DNA of 64,000 nucleotides from Anaerolineales bacterium (GTDB lineage Bacteria > Chloroflexota > Anaerolineae > Anaerolineales > RBG-16-64-43). Shown in pieces: positions 41,444-50,571 of the stretch. Every line of letters starts with the position of its first letter. Within the stretch, counting starts at the first letter, position 1. The DNA is taken from contig JAFGKK010000037.1 of assembly GCA_016928575.1 (NCBI GenBank), forward strand, positions 1-64,000, read 5' to 3'. Under the pieces are notes generated by a model. The model was not told where the DNA came from. It did no database searches and saw only the letters and a program-made list of their open reading frames with translations. A program made the position numbers and the translations under genes.

Positions 41444-42718
41444 TTACGGGCCGGTTTGGATCTCGATCTGCAGGGTGCCCCAATAGAACGGATTTGTCGG
41501 AGAGGTCCGTTTGGGCGCGGTGGAGATCATCCCTTCCTGCTGTTGGCCGGGATGGTCGTTGTCGGAGACCGAGAAAGCAAACCCGTAATATTCGCTGCCG
41601 GCCGGAGCGCCGCCGAAGATGCTCCAGGGGAGCGCAGTTTCGATGATGTAGCCGAGCGGATCGGGGGCGACGGTCGCAAGCGAGGCGATAGAGATGATCT
41701 TTTCGCCCTTCTTGTCGAGCGGATACCACAGCCAGGCCGTCGGCGCCTGCGTGCCGATCAGATCCCCGGGGGATATGCCCAGCTGGTAATCGTCGGCCGT
41801 CATCAGCGTGCTGCAGTAATCGCCCTTGAGGTCCTTGTCCAGGAGGATCTCCACGCTGTCGCCCTTGTACATCGATTCGCGTCCGTCGGTCGACTGGTAG
41901 AAATTGTCGTCGGCGACCTTAACCGCGAGGTAGAGGTAGTCGTGGTCCCACTTCAAGGTGAAGCGCGCGCTGTTGTCGACGGACTTGTAGACCGTGTAGG
42001 GCACATCGTCGATCAGCGGATCGTCCCAATCGCTCAGGTCTCCGTCGATCGTCGGCGGGGTGACGGTGAAGTAGGCCTCGATCACGCCGCCGTAGGCATC
42101 CGGCCGTTTGTTCTGGGCGGTGCACGGCGGGGCCAGCGGGGCGGTGGTGATTTGCACCCAGAAGGCCTTGCCGGTGGCGTCGATCCCGAAACGCACGCCT
42201 TGCGGGGTCTGAAGCTTCCATAAGCCCTTGTACTGGCCGGCGGTGGTCGGCGCGGTAAGCTTGACGCTGAAGTTGTAAACCGCGCTAGGGGGGACGCTGG
42301 CGGTCATCGGCACCGCGGCCGGGCCGCCCATCTGATCCCCGCTGTCGAAGACCAGCGAGTATCCGGCCCCCCACGTGCAGGTGCCCACATTCTTCAGGGT
42401 CCAGGTCTTGGTGAAGGCCGTACCCGGCGCGACATAGGTCAGGTCCGGATAAGTTTCGCTGACAAACTGCGCCAAGTTGGTGCAGTTCGGCGCGGTCGGC
42501 GAGAGGGTGGCCGACGGCGTGCTGGAGGTCGGGGTCGCGGTCGCCTGCGGCGCGGCGGTCTGCGTCGGTGGAATCTGGAACAGCGCCGTCATCGTCAGGT
42601 TGGGCGTGGGGAACACGAATTGCGTCGGCGTGGATGCCGTCATCGGCAAGGCGCACCCGGCCAGCAGGCCGGCCATCGCGCACGACGCAGCCACACGATT
42701 GCGGAATGTCTTTTTCAT
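41444..42718 (-). CDS. lipoprotein with NBR1-Ig-like and CBM9/DOMON-like domains (paralog 2)
   Basis: A 424-residue protein with the same domain order as its neighbour. Lipobox LLAGC (Cys22). The NBR1-like Ig part has TWTLKNVGTCTWGAGYSLVF and WKLQTPQGVRFGID. The CBM9-like part has PTIDGDLSDWDDP, LKWDHDYLYLAVKVAD, GDSVEILLDKDL and IIETALPWSIFG. The shared motifs show duplication of one ancestral gene, now well diverged. AAAAGGAGAG precedes the ATG at 42718. The ligand is unknown; a surface glycan is plausible. Confidence 0.8.
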   Translation of the reverse strand: MKKTFRNRVAASCAMAGLLAGCALPMTASTPTQFVFPTPNLTMTALFQIPPTQTAAPQATATPTSSTPSATLSPTAPNCTNLAQFVSETYPDLTYVAPGTAFTKTWTLKNVGTCTWGAGYSLVFDSGDQMGGPAAVPMTASVPPSAVYNFSVKLTAPTTAGQYKGLWKLQTPQGVRFGIDATGKAFWVQITTAPLAPPCTAQNKRPDAYGGVIEAYFTVTPPTIDGDLSDWDDPLIDDVPYTVYKSVDNSARFTLKWDHDYLYLAVKVADDNFYQSTDGRESMYKGDSVEILLDKDLKGDYCSTLMTADDYQLGISPGDLIGTQAPTAWLWYPLDKKGEKIISIASLATVAPDPLGYIIETALPWSIFGGAPAGSEYYGFAFSVSDNDHPGQQQEGMISTAPKRTSPTNPFYWGTLQIEIQTGP

Positions 42719-42796
42719 AGCATCTCTCCTTTTATCCGGAGACCGTCCGCCCCTCACGGAACCGGGGATCCTCCGGGTGGACTGTTCCCAGCCTTG

Positions 42797-42881
42797 TGGG
42801 GCGGGTGGGAATTGAACCCACAAGGGGGGCTGCCCCGGGGGATTTTAAGTCCCCTGCGTCTGCCAGTTCCGCCACCGCCCC
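42797..42881 (-). tRNA. tRNA-Leu (UAA anticodon)
   Basis: An 85-nt class II tRNA on the minus strand. The acceptor stem is GGGGCGG/CCGCCCC with discriminator A, the D-arm region is GGCGGAACTGGCAGACGC, and the anticodon stem-loop is GGGGA-CTTAAAA-TCCCC with anticodon TAA. A long variable arm and the T arm GTGGG-TTCAATT-CCCAC follow. The 3' CCA is not encoded (the next bases are CAA). Confidence 0.95.
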
Positions 42882-42896
42882 AAGAAACACCGCCCT

Positions 42897-42902
42897 ATTA
42901 TA
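42897..42902 (-). promoter_or_regulatory. -10 box of tRNA-Leu
   Basis: On the minus strand, TATAAT ends 15 nt before the mature 5' end of the tRNA. The -35 is not clear. Confidence 0.65.
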
Positions 42903-43110
42903 TAACGGGGATTCTTTTTAGGCGCGAGATCGGCAGGCCGGCAGAGCTCCTTGGGCTAAGGGCCGGATTGCGTTTCCAAATCACCCAGACGGTCCAATTC
43001 CATTAGCGGTTCCTGTTGCATTAATCGTGCCTGATCCGACGTTAAGACCCAAAAAAAACGGTTCCCCTTGCGCTTCGCCGAGCGGTCTTTTCACGGGGCG
43101 CCATCCCGCG

Positions 43111-43139
43111 TTGCAAATCGAAATGAATTCGTTTATAAG
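43111..43139 (+). promoter_or_regulatory. alr promoter
   Basis: TTGCAA (43111-43116), a 17-bp spacer, then TATAAG (43134-43139), about 50 nt before the alr start. Confidence 0.7.
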
Positions 43140-43194
43140 AAGGTCCGGCGGTCAAACGGAAAAATGACCCCCACAACCGCCGTTCGGAGTCGCT

Positions 43195-44313
43195 TTGATA
43201 AAATCGCCCATCTTCACTTGGATCGAGATCAATCTCTCCGCAGTCGAAGACAACATCCAGGCTCTGCGTTCGATCGCCGGCGTGCCCGTAATGGCCGTGG
43301 TCAAGGCCAACGCTTACGGGCACGGCGCGGTCGAGGTGTCGCGCGCGGCGTTGGCGGCTGGAGCCTCCTGGCTGGCTGTTTCCTGTGCGGAGGAGGCCTT
43401 GGTCCTGCGCGAGGCCGGGATCGCCGTTCCGATCCTAGTGTTGGGAATGGTTACGGCTCAGGAAGCCGATGAGGCTATCGCCGCCGGCCTCTCCCTGACG
43501 GTTTACTGCCTGGAAACCGCGGAACTCTACTCCAATCGCGCGTCCGCTCTGGGGCGCTCGGTAAACGTGCATCTGAAGGTGGATTCCGGAATGGGGCGGC
43601 TGGGAACCCTCCCGGGAGAGCCGACTCTGTCGCTGGCGAGGGCGATCATGGCGATGCCTTCGGTCCACTTGGAAGGCGTATTCACCCACCTGGCCTGCGC
43701 CGACGAAAAGGATCCCGCACCGACCCAAAAACAGCTGCGGGAGTTTTCGTCCACGCTCGAGGGTTTGACAGCGGCCGGCATCCGCCCGGCCTGGATCCAC
43801 GCCGCCAACTCCGCCGCGACCCTGGCTTTCCCGCAGGCCCGTTTCGACATCGTCCGCGCCGGCCTGGCGATCTACGGCGTCCACCCGTCCCCCCAGGTTC
43901 CGCTGCCCCCCTCCTTCCGGCCCGCCCTCTCCTGGAAGGCGCGGCTGGTTTCCTGCAAAGTCCTTCCCCCCGGCTGGGGGGTAAGCTACGGGATGGAATA
44001 CCATACCTCCGGGGAGGAGACTGTCGGCGTCATCCCGGTCGGATATGCCGACGGATGGCGCCGCAATCGTCCCAACATCGTCCTGCTCCACGGCCAGCGC
44101 ACCCCGGTGATCGGCCGCGTCTGCATGGACCAATGCATGGTGAAGCTTCCTGAGGACGCCTCGTTGGGCACCGAAGTCGTCCTGATCGGAACGCAGGCGG
44201 ATGATGAGATCCGGGTCGAGGAAGTCGCCGGACGCTGGGATACGATCAATTACGAGGTGATCACCGGGATCAGCGCGCGCATGCCGAGGGTCTACGTCCG
44301 CAACGGGAAATGA
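43195..44313 (+). CDS. alr: alanine racemase
   Basis: PLP-dependent interconversion of L- and D-alanine, supplying D-Ala for peptidoglycan. The 372-residue protein has PLP-Lys37 in VVKANAYGHG, DSGMGRLG at about 130, the SNxxS-type HAANSAATL (202-210), catalytic Tyr265 in GVSYGMEY, and VGYADGWRR followed by GRVCMDQCMV. It starts at TTG 43195 with CGGAG about 7 nt upstream; no in-frame ATG would keep the conserved N terminus. It implies a D-Ala-containing wall. Confidence 0.95.
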   Translation: MIKSPIFTWIEINLSAVEDNIQALRSIAGVPVMAVVKANAYGHGAVEVSRAALAAGASWLAVSCAEEALVLREAGIAVPILVLGMVTAQEADEAIAAGLSLTVYCLETAELYSNRASALGRSVNVHLKVDSGMGRLGTLPGEPTLSLARAIMAMPSVHLEGVFTHLACADEKDPAPTQKQLREFSSTLEGLTAAGIRPAWIHAANSAATLAFPQARFDIVRAGLAIYGVHPSPQVPLPPSFRPALSWKARLVSCKVLPPGWGVSYGMEYHTSGEETVGVIPVGYADGWRRNRPNIVLLHGQRTPVIGRVCMDQCMVKLPEDASLGTEVVLIGTQADDEIRVEEVAGRWDTINYEVITGISARMPRVYVRNGK

Positions 44314-44604
44314 ACGAGGGGCGTTGAACATCGAAGCACAGGGAGGAACGGGAGTGACGCCCGGCCGGCGACAGGCGCCGTTTGCGAGGATCCGCAGAGG
44401 GAATCCAGGCATGTGAACCAACGGACGCCCGCGCACGAAACCTTCGCTTTTCTTTTCTCCCCCCCTCTTCGCTCGGGGCAGGCGCTCGGAGCGACTCGGA
44501 ATGCCGGGCAATGGGGTTGTCAGACAACCGCCGATTCGGATCGAAACCCTTCTGCGGCGGCGCAATCCCCGCCTTTCCTCCAATTCCCCGTCCAAGAGAA
44601 TCTG
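44314..44604. other. gene-free interval with a partial dispersed repeat
   Basis: About 290 bp between convergent alr and beta-helix genes. At 44466-44489 it shows CTTCGCTCGGGGCAGGCGCTCGG split over the repeat core seen at 23051-23073. No gene is supportable. Confidence 0.5.
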
Positions 44605-44638
44605 AAAAAGAGGCGCCATCCGGATTGACGGCGCCTCT
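44605..44638 (-). terminator. terminator of the beta-helix lipoprotein gene
   Basis: A 9-bp perfect stem AGAGGCGCC/GGCGCCTCT with a 12-nt loop. On the minus strand it is followed by TTTT from the A-run at 44605-44609. Confidence 0.8.
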
Positions 44639-44665
44639 CCATTCCCACGATGCCTGCGGCGGCTC

Positions 44666-47596
44666 CTATTTCGCGCCGGCCGGTCTGTTCGGACTGCAGC
44701 GCGTGAAGGCGACGTCGCCGTATACCTCGCTGTAGCCGATCTTCTCCTGATTCTTGTTGTAGACCACAAACTGGTATTGCAGCACGGCTTCCTCGAACGA
44801 GTTGTATTCCGGCACATCGTAGGCCGACAGGTCATAGTAGTATGAATTTTTTCCCGACCCGATCATATTCAAGCCTTCGCTCCATGCGGTTTTTGCGCCG
44901 GTCTTCTTGTCCATCAGGCGCACGAAGAGCAGGACGTAGCTGATCGGTTCCGGCGGATTGCCGATCTCGACCGAGATCCGGACCGTGTCCGGCGTGCAGC
45001 GCGGGCCGTAATAGATCGCCGACGGGTCGACGTACGGCGTGAAGGTCATTGCGGAGGGAGTGGGAGTCGCTGCGCCCGCGTCCACCATGGCAACGCACGG
45101 CGAGAAGCCCGAGGTGTTTCCGGCCGGATCGGTGGCCGTGGCGGTGATGAAATTGGCCGGATCGATGTAGGTGGAGGGGAACAGGGCGGTCCACGCCGCC
45201 TTTCCGTTCACGTCGGTGGTGACGGCCAGGGTGTGGATCAAACGGTGCCCCTCGCCATAGCCGGACGGATCGCAGGCGGCGTTGGTGTAGATTTCGATTG
45301 TGTACACCGTTCCCGGAGCGCTCTCCAGCGTGCCGCCGATGACGGATTCCATTGCGATCGAATCCGCGACCGCCGTGGTGATGATCGGGTAATTTTGGCG
45401 GCCGTTGTCGCCGGCATCCAGGTCCTGGAAATCGTTGGCCAGAGGAGTGTCCTCGTCGAGTGCGATCCCCAGATTCCCGTTGTCGTGGATCGAATTCGTG
45501 CGCAGATCGTTGTTCGCCGCGCCGCCGAAATCCGAGATCACCGCCACGCCGTGTCCGCCGTTGAAGGCGATGGTGTTGAAGAACCCCGTGCCGCCGATGA
45601 CGTTGTCGGACCCCTTGACTTTGATTCCGTCCGTCCCGTTGCCCACCGCGCCCGTTCCGTCCGGATCGGCGCCGATTTTGTTCCCTTGCACCGTCACGCC
45701 GTTGCCCAAGAGGATGCCGATCTCCTGGTTGCCCGAGATCACATTCCCCTCCCCGAAGGGATCGCCGCCGATGAGCAATCCGGAGCCCGGGTTCATCGGC
45801 GCCTCGATTCCGTTTCTGTTCCCCAGCGCGGCCGTTCCGGTGAGATTTGTGCCGACGTAGTTGTTCTGGATGACGACATCCGTCGCGGTGCTGATCACGG
45901 CGATCCCCGGCCCGCCGTTGCCCGAAATCAGGTTGCGCCCGCCGGCGAACGACGCGCCGATCCGGATGTGGTTGCCCCCCGCCGCCACGCCGGCCTTGAT
46001 GTTCTTGATCGCGATCGTTCCGGTCGCGTCGGTGCCGATAAAGTTGCCGTACAGCGATACGTCGTCGGACCCGTCCTCGATCTTCACCCCGACCAATTGG
46101 TTCCCGGAAATCAGGTTGCGGGCGCCGAGATCGCTTCCTCCGATCTGAATGCTGCCGGCAGCGAGAACGAACACCCCGTTGGCCTGGTTTCCGAGGTCCA
46201 TCATCCCGTTGATGTCGGTGCCGATGCAGTTGCCCTGCACCAGGACGGCGCCGGAGGTGACCCGCACGCCGTCGCCCCGATTGGCGGAAATGATGTTGCC
46301 GTTGCCGGCGGACGTCCCTCCCACCAGGCTGAGGTTGGCGTTGGCGACGACGCCGTTCTGCCCGTTGCCGAGCGCCGCCGTCCCCGCGGCGTCGACGCCG
46401 ATCCGATTTCCCTGGACCGCGTTGCCCACGCCGTCGAGGGTGACGCCGTTTTCGAGGTTGGCCGCGATCACGTTCCCGGTGAGATTCAGCTTGCCGCCGA
46501 TCGTGTTGTTGTTCCCGGCCACCTGGATCCCGTTCTCCGCATTCCCCAGCGCGGCCGTTCCGCCGATGTCGGTGCCGATGTAATTTCCCTGGATAAAATT
46601 GTCTTCCGAAACGGCGTTGATGAAGATCCCGTCCTTGCGGTTGCCGGAGATGACGTTGCGTTTTGCCGCCGAATCCCCGCCGATGGTGTTGTGGTTGGCA
46701 TGGATCGTGATCCCCCAGCCGTTGCCGATGGCGGATTTGCCGACGGCGTCGGTGCCGATCAGGTTGCCCGTCACGAATCCGTCGGTGCCGCCGGTCTGGA
46801 AAGAGATTCCGACGGCTTCGTTGCCCGAGATCACGTTGCCCTCGCCCGGCGCAGCGCCCCCGACGATCGTCAGGCCGGCTTCGATCATCACGCCGGCGCC
46901 GACGTTCGGCAACGCGACGGCGCCGGTGACGTCAAGGCCGATGTAATTGCCGACCACCGAGGTCTTGATATCCTGGATCTGGATTCCGTCGCCGTGGTTG
47001 CCGGAAATGATGTTGCGTTCGTCGGCGGCGGTTCCGCCGATGACGTTCTTCTGGCCGCTGTGGACCCGCACTCCGCCGCCCATATTCGGCTTGGCGGCCG
47101 TTCCGGTTTCGTCGGTTCCGATGTAGCAGCCGAGGATGCGGTTTTCTCCGGGCTCGTTCAACCGGATGCCGCGCCCGTTGAAGTTGTTGATCACCAGCCG
47201 CTGAACGGTGCTGTTGCCGCCGTTGAGCACCAGGCCGTCCGCGTAACCGCCGGTTATCAGGCTGCCGTCGACTACGATCAGCGGATCGGAAACGTATCCG
47301 GGCTGCGAGGTTCCGTCGATAAACACCGGATTGGAAATGATCGGCAGAGCGGTTGTTGGCTGAATGGCCCGCACGCCCCCGCCGCCGATGTCGAACTTGA
47401 TGGTGACCGTCCCGCTCAGCGTGTTGGCTTTGTGGATCGCCTCGCGCAAGCTGCAATGCGCGGTGTCACAGGTTCCATCGTCGACGTCGTTTGCGGAATT
47501 CACCACGAGCGTGGCCGTCGGACCGCAAGCCGCCAGGCTCAGGCCGACCAGGATCGCCGCCAGTAGAATTAGGATGCGTTTGGTAAGATATGTCAT
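44666..47596 (-). CDS. CSLREA-domain right-handed beta-helix lipoprotein (paralog A)
   Basis: A 976-residue exported lipoprotein. Lipobox LAAC (Cys24); the CSLREA motif at 48-53 sits in HCSLREAIHKANTLSG. Then come about twenty parallel beta-helix rungs built on NVISGN..GI.I......V.GN.IG.D..G..ALGN, a Gly/Asn-rich pattern found in surface adhesins and polysaccharide-active proteins. A C-terminal domain of about 110 residues (TPDTVRISVEIGNPPEPISY to VYGDVAF) is shared with the neighbour. It probably displays a long solenoid on the cell surface; no catalytic residues are recognised. Start at 47596 with AAGGAGAG upstream. Confidence 0.82.
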   Translation of the reverse strand: MTYLTKRILILLAAILVGLSLAACGPTATLVVNSANDVDDGTCDTAHCSLREAIHKANTLSGTVTIKFDIGGGGVRAIQPTTALPIISNPVFIDGTSQPGYVSDPLIVVDGSLITGGYADGLVLNGGNSTVQRLVINNFNGRGIRLNEPGENRILGCYIGTDETGTAAKPNMGGGVRVHSGQKNVIGGTAADERNIISGNHGDGIQIQDIKTSVVGNYIGLDVTGAVALPNVGAGVMIEAGLTIVGGAAPGEGNVISGNEAVGISFQTGGTDGFVTGNLIGTDAVGKSAIGNGWGITIHANHNTIGGDSAAKRNVISGNRKDGIFINAVSEDNFIQGNYIGTDIGGTAALGNAENGIQVAGNNNTIGGKLNLTGNVIAANLENGVTLDGVGNAVQGNRIGVDAAGTAALGNGQNGVVANANLSLVGGTSAGNGNIISANRGDGVRVTSGAVLVQGNCIGTDINGMMDLGNQANGVFVLAAGSIQIGGSDLGARNLISGNQLVGVKIEDGSDDVSLYGNFIGTDATGTIAIKNIKAGVAAGGNHIRIGASFAGGRNLISGNGGPGIAVISTATDVVIQNNYVGTNLTGTAALGNRNGIEAPMNPGSGLLIGGDPFGEGNVISGNQEIGILLGNGVTVQGNKIGADPDGTGAVGNGTDGIKVKGSDNVIGGTGFFNTIAFNGGHGVAVISDFGGAANNDLRTNSIHDNGNLGIALDEDTPLANDFQDLDAGDNGRQNYPIITTAVADSIAMESVIGGTLESAPGTVYTIEIYTNAACDPSGYGEGHRLIHTLAVTTDVNGKAAWTALFPSTYIDPANFITATATDPAGNTSGFSPCVAMVDAGAATPTPSAMTFTPYVDPSAIYYGPRCTPDTVRISVEIGNPPEPISYVLLFVRLMDKKTGAKTAWSEGLNMIGSGKNSYYYDLSAYDVPEYNSFEEAVLQYQFVVYNKNQEKIGYSEVYGDVAFTRCSPNRPAGAK

Positions 47597-47660
47597 CGCC
47601 GCTCTCCTTGGAATTTTGAAACCATGCCGCAATTCAATGGACCGGCGGAATCCCCCGGCG

Positions 47661-50111
47661 TCAGCCCGTGGATCCCGGTTTCCGGCTGCAGGCTCGTACG
47701 GCGACGTCGCCGTACACATCGCTCCGGCCCAGCACTCCCTGGTTCTTGTTGTAGACGACGAACTGGTATTGCAGCACTCCGTCTTTGAAATTGCTGTAAT
47801 CCGCCAGATCGTAAATGGAGAGATCGTAGTAGAAGGCGTTTTTCCCCCCGGAAATCATGCTCAGCCCCTCGCTCCAGTCGGTTTTATCTCCGGTCGCCGG
47901 ATCCATCAGCCGGGCAAAGAGCAGGACGTAGCCGATGTCCTCGGGCGGGTTTTCAACCGTGACCGAAATCCGGACCGCATCCGGCGTGCAGCGCCCCCAG
48001 TAGATCTCCGTCGGATCGGCGAATGGGCTGAACGTCATCCTGCCGGGCGTCTGCGTGACCGTCGGACCGGCGGCGGCGGCTTCCGTCATCGCCACGCAGT
48101 TGGAGAATCCGGAAGTGTTCCCGTCCGGGTCGGTGGCCGTCAGGGTGAAGTTGTTCCCGAAGAGGAAATTCGTGGAGAAGGTGATTTCGCTAAACTCGGC
48201 ATGGCCTTGGTCGTCGGTGGTCACCATGACCTTATTAAACATCGACTGCCCTTCGCCGTGCCCCGATGGATCACAGGCAGCATTCGAGAAGAACTCCACC
48301 GAATACGTGGTGTTAGGTTTACTATCCAGTTCCGCCTCGAAGGTGGTCGTTCCCGCGCCCATGTCGGTCACGGCCGAAATCAGAACCGGATAATTCTGTT
48401 TCTCATTGTCGCCGGTATCGGCATCCAGGGTGTCGTTGGGAAGCACCACATCGTCCGCGATCGCGATTCCCAATCCTTCATTATCGTGGATCTGGTTCAC
48501 CTGAATGGCGTTTTCAACGGCCGAGCCGCTCTCCGAGATCACCGCTACGCCGTGTCGGCCGTTGAAGGCAATCGTGTTGCCGCTCCCCGGTCCGCCGATC
48601 TGGTTTCCGGAACCTTTAACGAGGATCCCGTTCCCGCCGTTGCCGAGCGGTCCGGTTCCGGTGGCGTCGGTGCCGATCAGATTGCCCCATACTTTGGCCC
48701 CGTTGAAGAGCAACACCCCCTCTTCCCGGTTCCCGGAGATCAGGTTACCCTGGTGGAGCGCGAGCGCGGGCCCGGCCCCTCCAATCTGCACACTCGTGGC
48801 GCCCGCCCCCATGCCCACTTCGATGCCCATATCGTTCCCCAGCGGGCTCATTCCGCTGACGTCGGTGCCGATGTAATTGTTTTTAATCACGATTCCCGTC
48901 GCCGTGCTGAGGACCGCGATTCCCGGCCCGCCGTTCCCGGAAATCAGGTTGCGATCCCTCGCGTCCGGACTCCCAATGATATGGCCTACGCCGTTGACGA
49001 CGATGCCGGCCTTGACGTTCTTCAGCGCGGCTTTCCCGGCCGCATCCGTGCCGATGTAGTTCCCGAGCACCCTGACATCGGCCGAACTTCCGTCGATGCG
49101 CACGCCGACCAGATGGTTCGCGGAAACCACGTTGCCGGCGCCGCTCTCACTTCCACCGATCAGGACGTCCTTCGCCTCAAGGAGGCTCACCCCGTCCGCC
49201 TGATTGCCCAGCGCGGCCGATCCGGCCGCATCCGTACCGATTCGGTTGCCGCTTACAATGTTCCCTTCCACCGAATCGCCGTCGATCATCACCCCGCCGA
49301 GATGGTTGGCCGAAATCACGTTGCCCGATCCGGGCATGACCCCGCCGATCATATTGTCGCTGGAGCCGTCGACCAGGATTCCATTCCACTGGTTGCCGAG
49401 TGCGTATCGTCCGGTCACATCCGTTCCGATATAGTTCCCCCGGATGACGCTTCGTCCCTCATGGGTGAACCCCGGATAGTGCTGGTCCAGAACGATGCCG
49501 CTGGACGCGTTCGCCGAGATGATGTTTCGCTCCCGCGGCGTCAGCCCGCCGATCACCGCGCGCGGGGGCGCGGCGAATTCGCAGCAGACATCGATCCCGT
49601 TGGCGCCGTTGCCCAACCCAACGGTTCCGGTCACGTCGGTTCCGATGAAATTCCCCTGGATACTGACGTTCTGCGCGCGAATGCGGATTCCATCGCGCGC
49701 ATAACGGTTGATCACAAGTCCTTTAACCGTGCTGTTGTCGCCGCGCAACTGCAACCCGTCCGCCACACCGGCCAAGGATCCATCCAATTCAATCAGCGGC
49801 GCGCCGGCGTATCCCGGCTGGGTGGTGCCGTCGATCACGATACTGGTGAAAATATCCGGGAGGAAGGACGACGGCCGGATGGTCTGCACCCCTCCACCGC
49901 CGACATTAAAGGCGATGGTGATGGTCCCGGAAAGAGTGTTGGCTTTGTTGATCGCTTCGCGCAGGCTGCAATGCGCGGAATTGCAGGATCCGTCGTCGGC
50001 ATCGTTGTCGGAGTTGACGGTCAGCGTGGACGGAGGAACGCAGGAACCAAGCAGCAGACTGCAGAAAAATAAAAAACAAGAAGCCATCGCCCGTTTGTTT
50101 GTCGTGTTCAT
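47661..50111 (-). CDS. CSLREA-domain right-handed beta-helix lipoprotein (paralog B)
   Basis: An 816-residue relative of the downstream gene. Lipobox LLGSC puts the acylated Cys at residue 24, and CSLREA is at residues 48-53, both exactly as in paralog A. Fewer beta-helix rungs account for most of the 160-residue difference. The C-terminal domain is kept (TPDAVRISVTVENPPEDIGY to VYGDVAVRACS). Good ribosome site GAGGAGG before the ATG at 50111. The 64-bp gap to paralog A lacks a terminator, so the pair may be co-transcribed. Rung number could vary between strains. Confidence 0.82.
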   Translation of the reverse strand: MNTTNKRAMASCFLFFCSLLLGSCVPPSTLTVNSDNDADDGSCNSAHCSLREAINKANTLSGTITIAFNVGGGGVQTIRPSSFLPDIFTSIVIDGTTQPGYAGAPLIELDGSLAGVADGLQLRGDNSTVKGLVINRYARDGIRIRAQNVSIQGNFIGTDVTGTVGLGNGANGIDVCCEFAAPPRAVIGGLTPRERNIISANASSGIVLDQHYPGFTHEGRSVIRGNYIGTDVTGRYALGNQWNGILVDGSSDNMIGGVMPGSGNVISANHLGGVMIDGDSVEGNIVSGNRIGTDAAGSAALGNQADGVSLLEAKDVLIGGSESGAGNVVSANHLVGVRIDGSSADVRVLGNYIGTDAAGKAALKNVKAGIVVNGVGHIIGSPDARDRNLISGNGGPGIAVLSTATGIVIKNNYIGTDVSGMSPLGNDMGIEVGMGAGATSVQIGGAGPALALHQGNLISGNREEGVLLFNGAKVWGNLIGTDATGTGPLGNGGNGILVKGSGNQIGGPGSGNTIAFNGRHGVAVISESGSAVENAIQVNQIHDNEGLGIAIADDVVLPNDTLDADTGDNEKQNYPVLISAVTDMGAGTTTFEAELDSKPNTTYSVEFFSNAACDPSGHGEGQSMFNKVMVTTDDQGHAEFSEITFSTNFLFGNNFTLTATDPDGNTSGFSNCVAMTEAAAAGPTVTQTPGRMTFSPFADPTEIYWGRCTPDAVRISVTVENPPEDIGYVLLFARLMDPATGDKTDWSEGLSMISGGKNAFYYDLSIYDLADYSNFKDGVLQYQFVVYNKNQGVLGRSDVYGDVAVRACSRKPGSTG

Positions 50112-50571
50112 GGGAACTCCTCCTCTTCCCCCGGTGCGTCCGCAGAAATCCGTTTGCTAGACCACGTCTTCCTCGAGGGACCCTCGCGGCCCCGCTGTCC
50201 GGACAGCGTCCGAAGGAACCCGCAGCGCGGGGAACCTACAGCTATTAATATACAGGTATTCAGCCGGAAAAACCTCTACAAAACCAGTACAAAGACTCCA
50301 GCCGGCGTTATCCGACGATAATTTCTCCCCTGTGAGTGAATCTCTACTCCGGCTCCGCGGCTCCTGCATGCCTTGAAGGCGTTCTTCAGCCATATCACCT
50401 GCCGTCCAACCCGCTCGGGCCAACCACCCGGCCCGAAAGCATAGCCGGGGGCGCCATTCGCACGACAGCCCGGTCAAGCGGTTTTCGACCCGTTGCCGGA
50501 ATCATTCCGGGCAGGGGAGACCGCCTCACCCTGCCCGGATCACAATTCGCCGAGATGTCAGAAGCCCAATA
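50112..50571. other. gene-free interval with a 16-bp palindrome
   Basis: About 460 bp between the membrane-protein stop and the paralog-B start. At 50193-50208 lies a perfect palindrome CGCTGTCCGGACAGCG, 82 bp upstream of the paralog-B ATG. It could be an operator. No convincing promoter was read. Confidence 0.5.

Noticed and set aside
45233-50072. Long open frames of up to about 900 codons on the plus strand across the two beta-helix genes
   Set aside because: They lie antisense to genes with clear signal peptides and CSLREA motifs. Their translations are rich in Arg, Asp and Val with no family similarity, which is expected from the repetitive GC-rich codons of the real genes.
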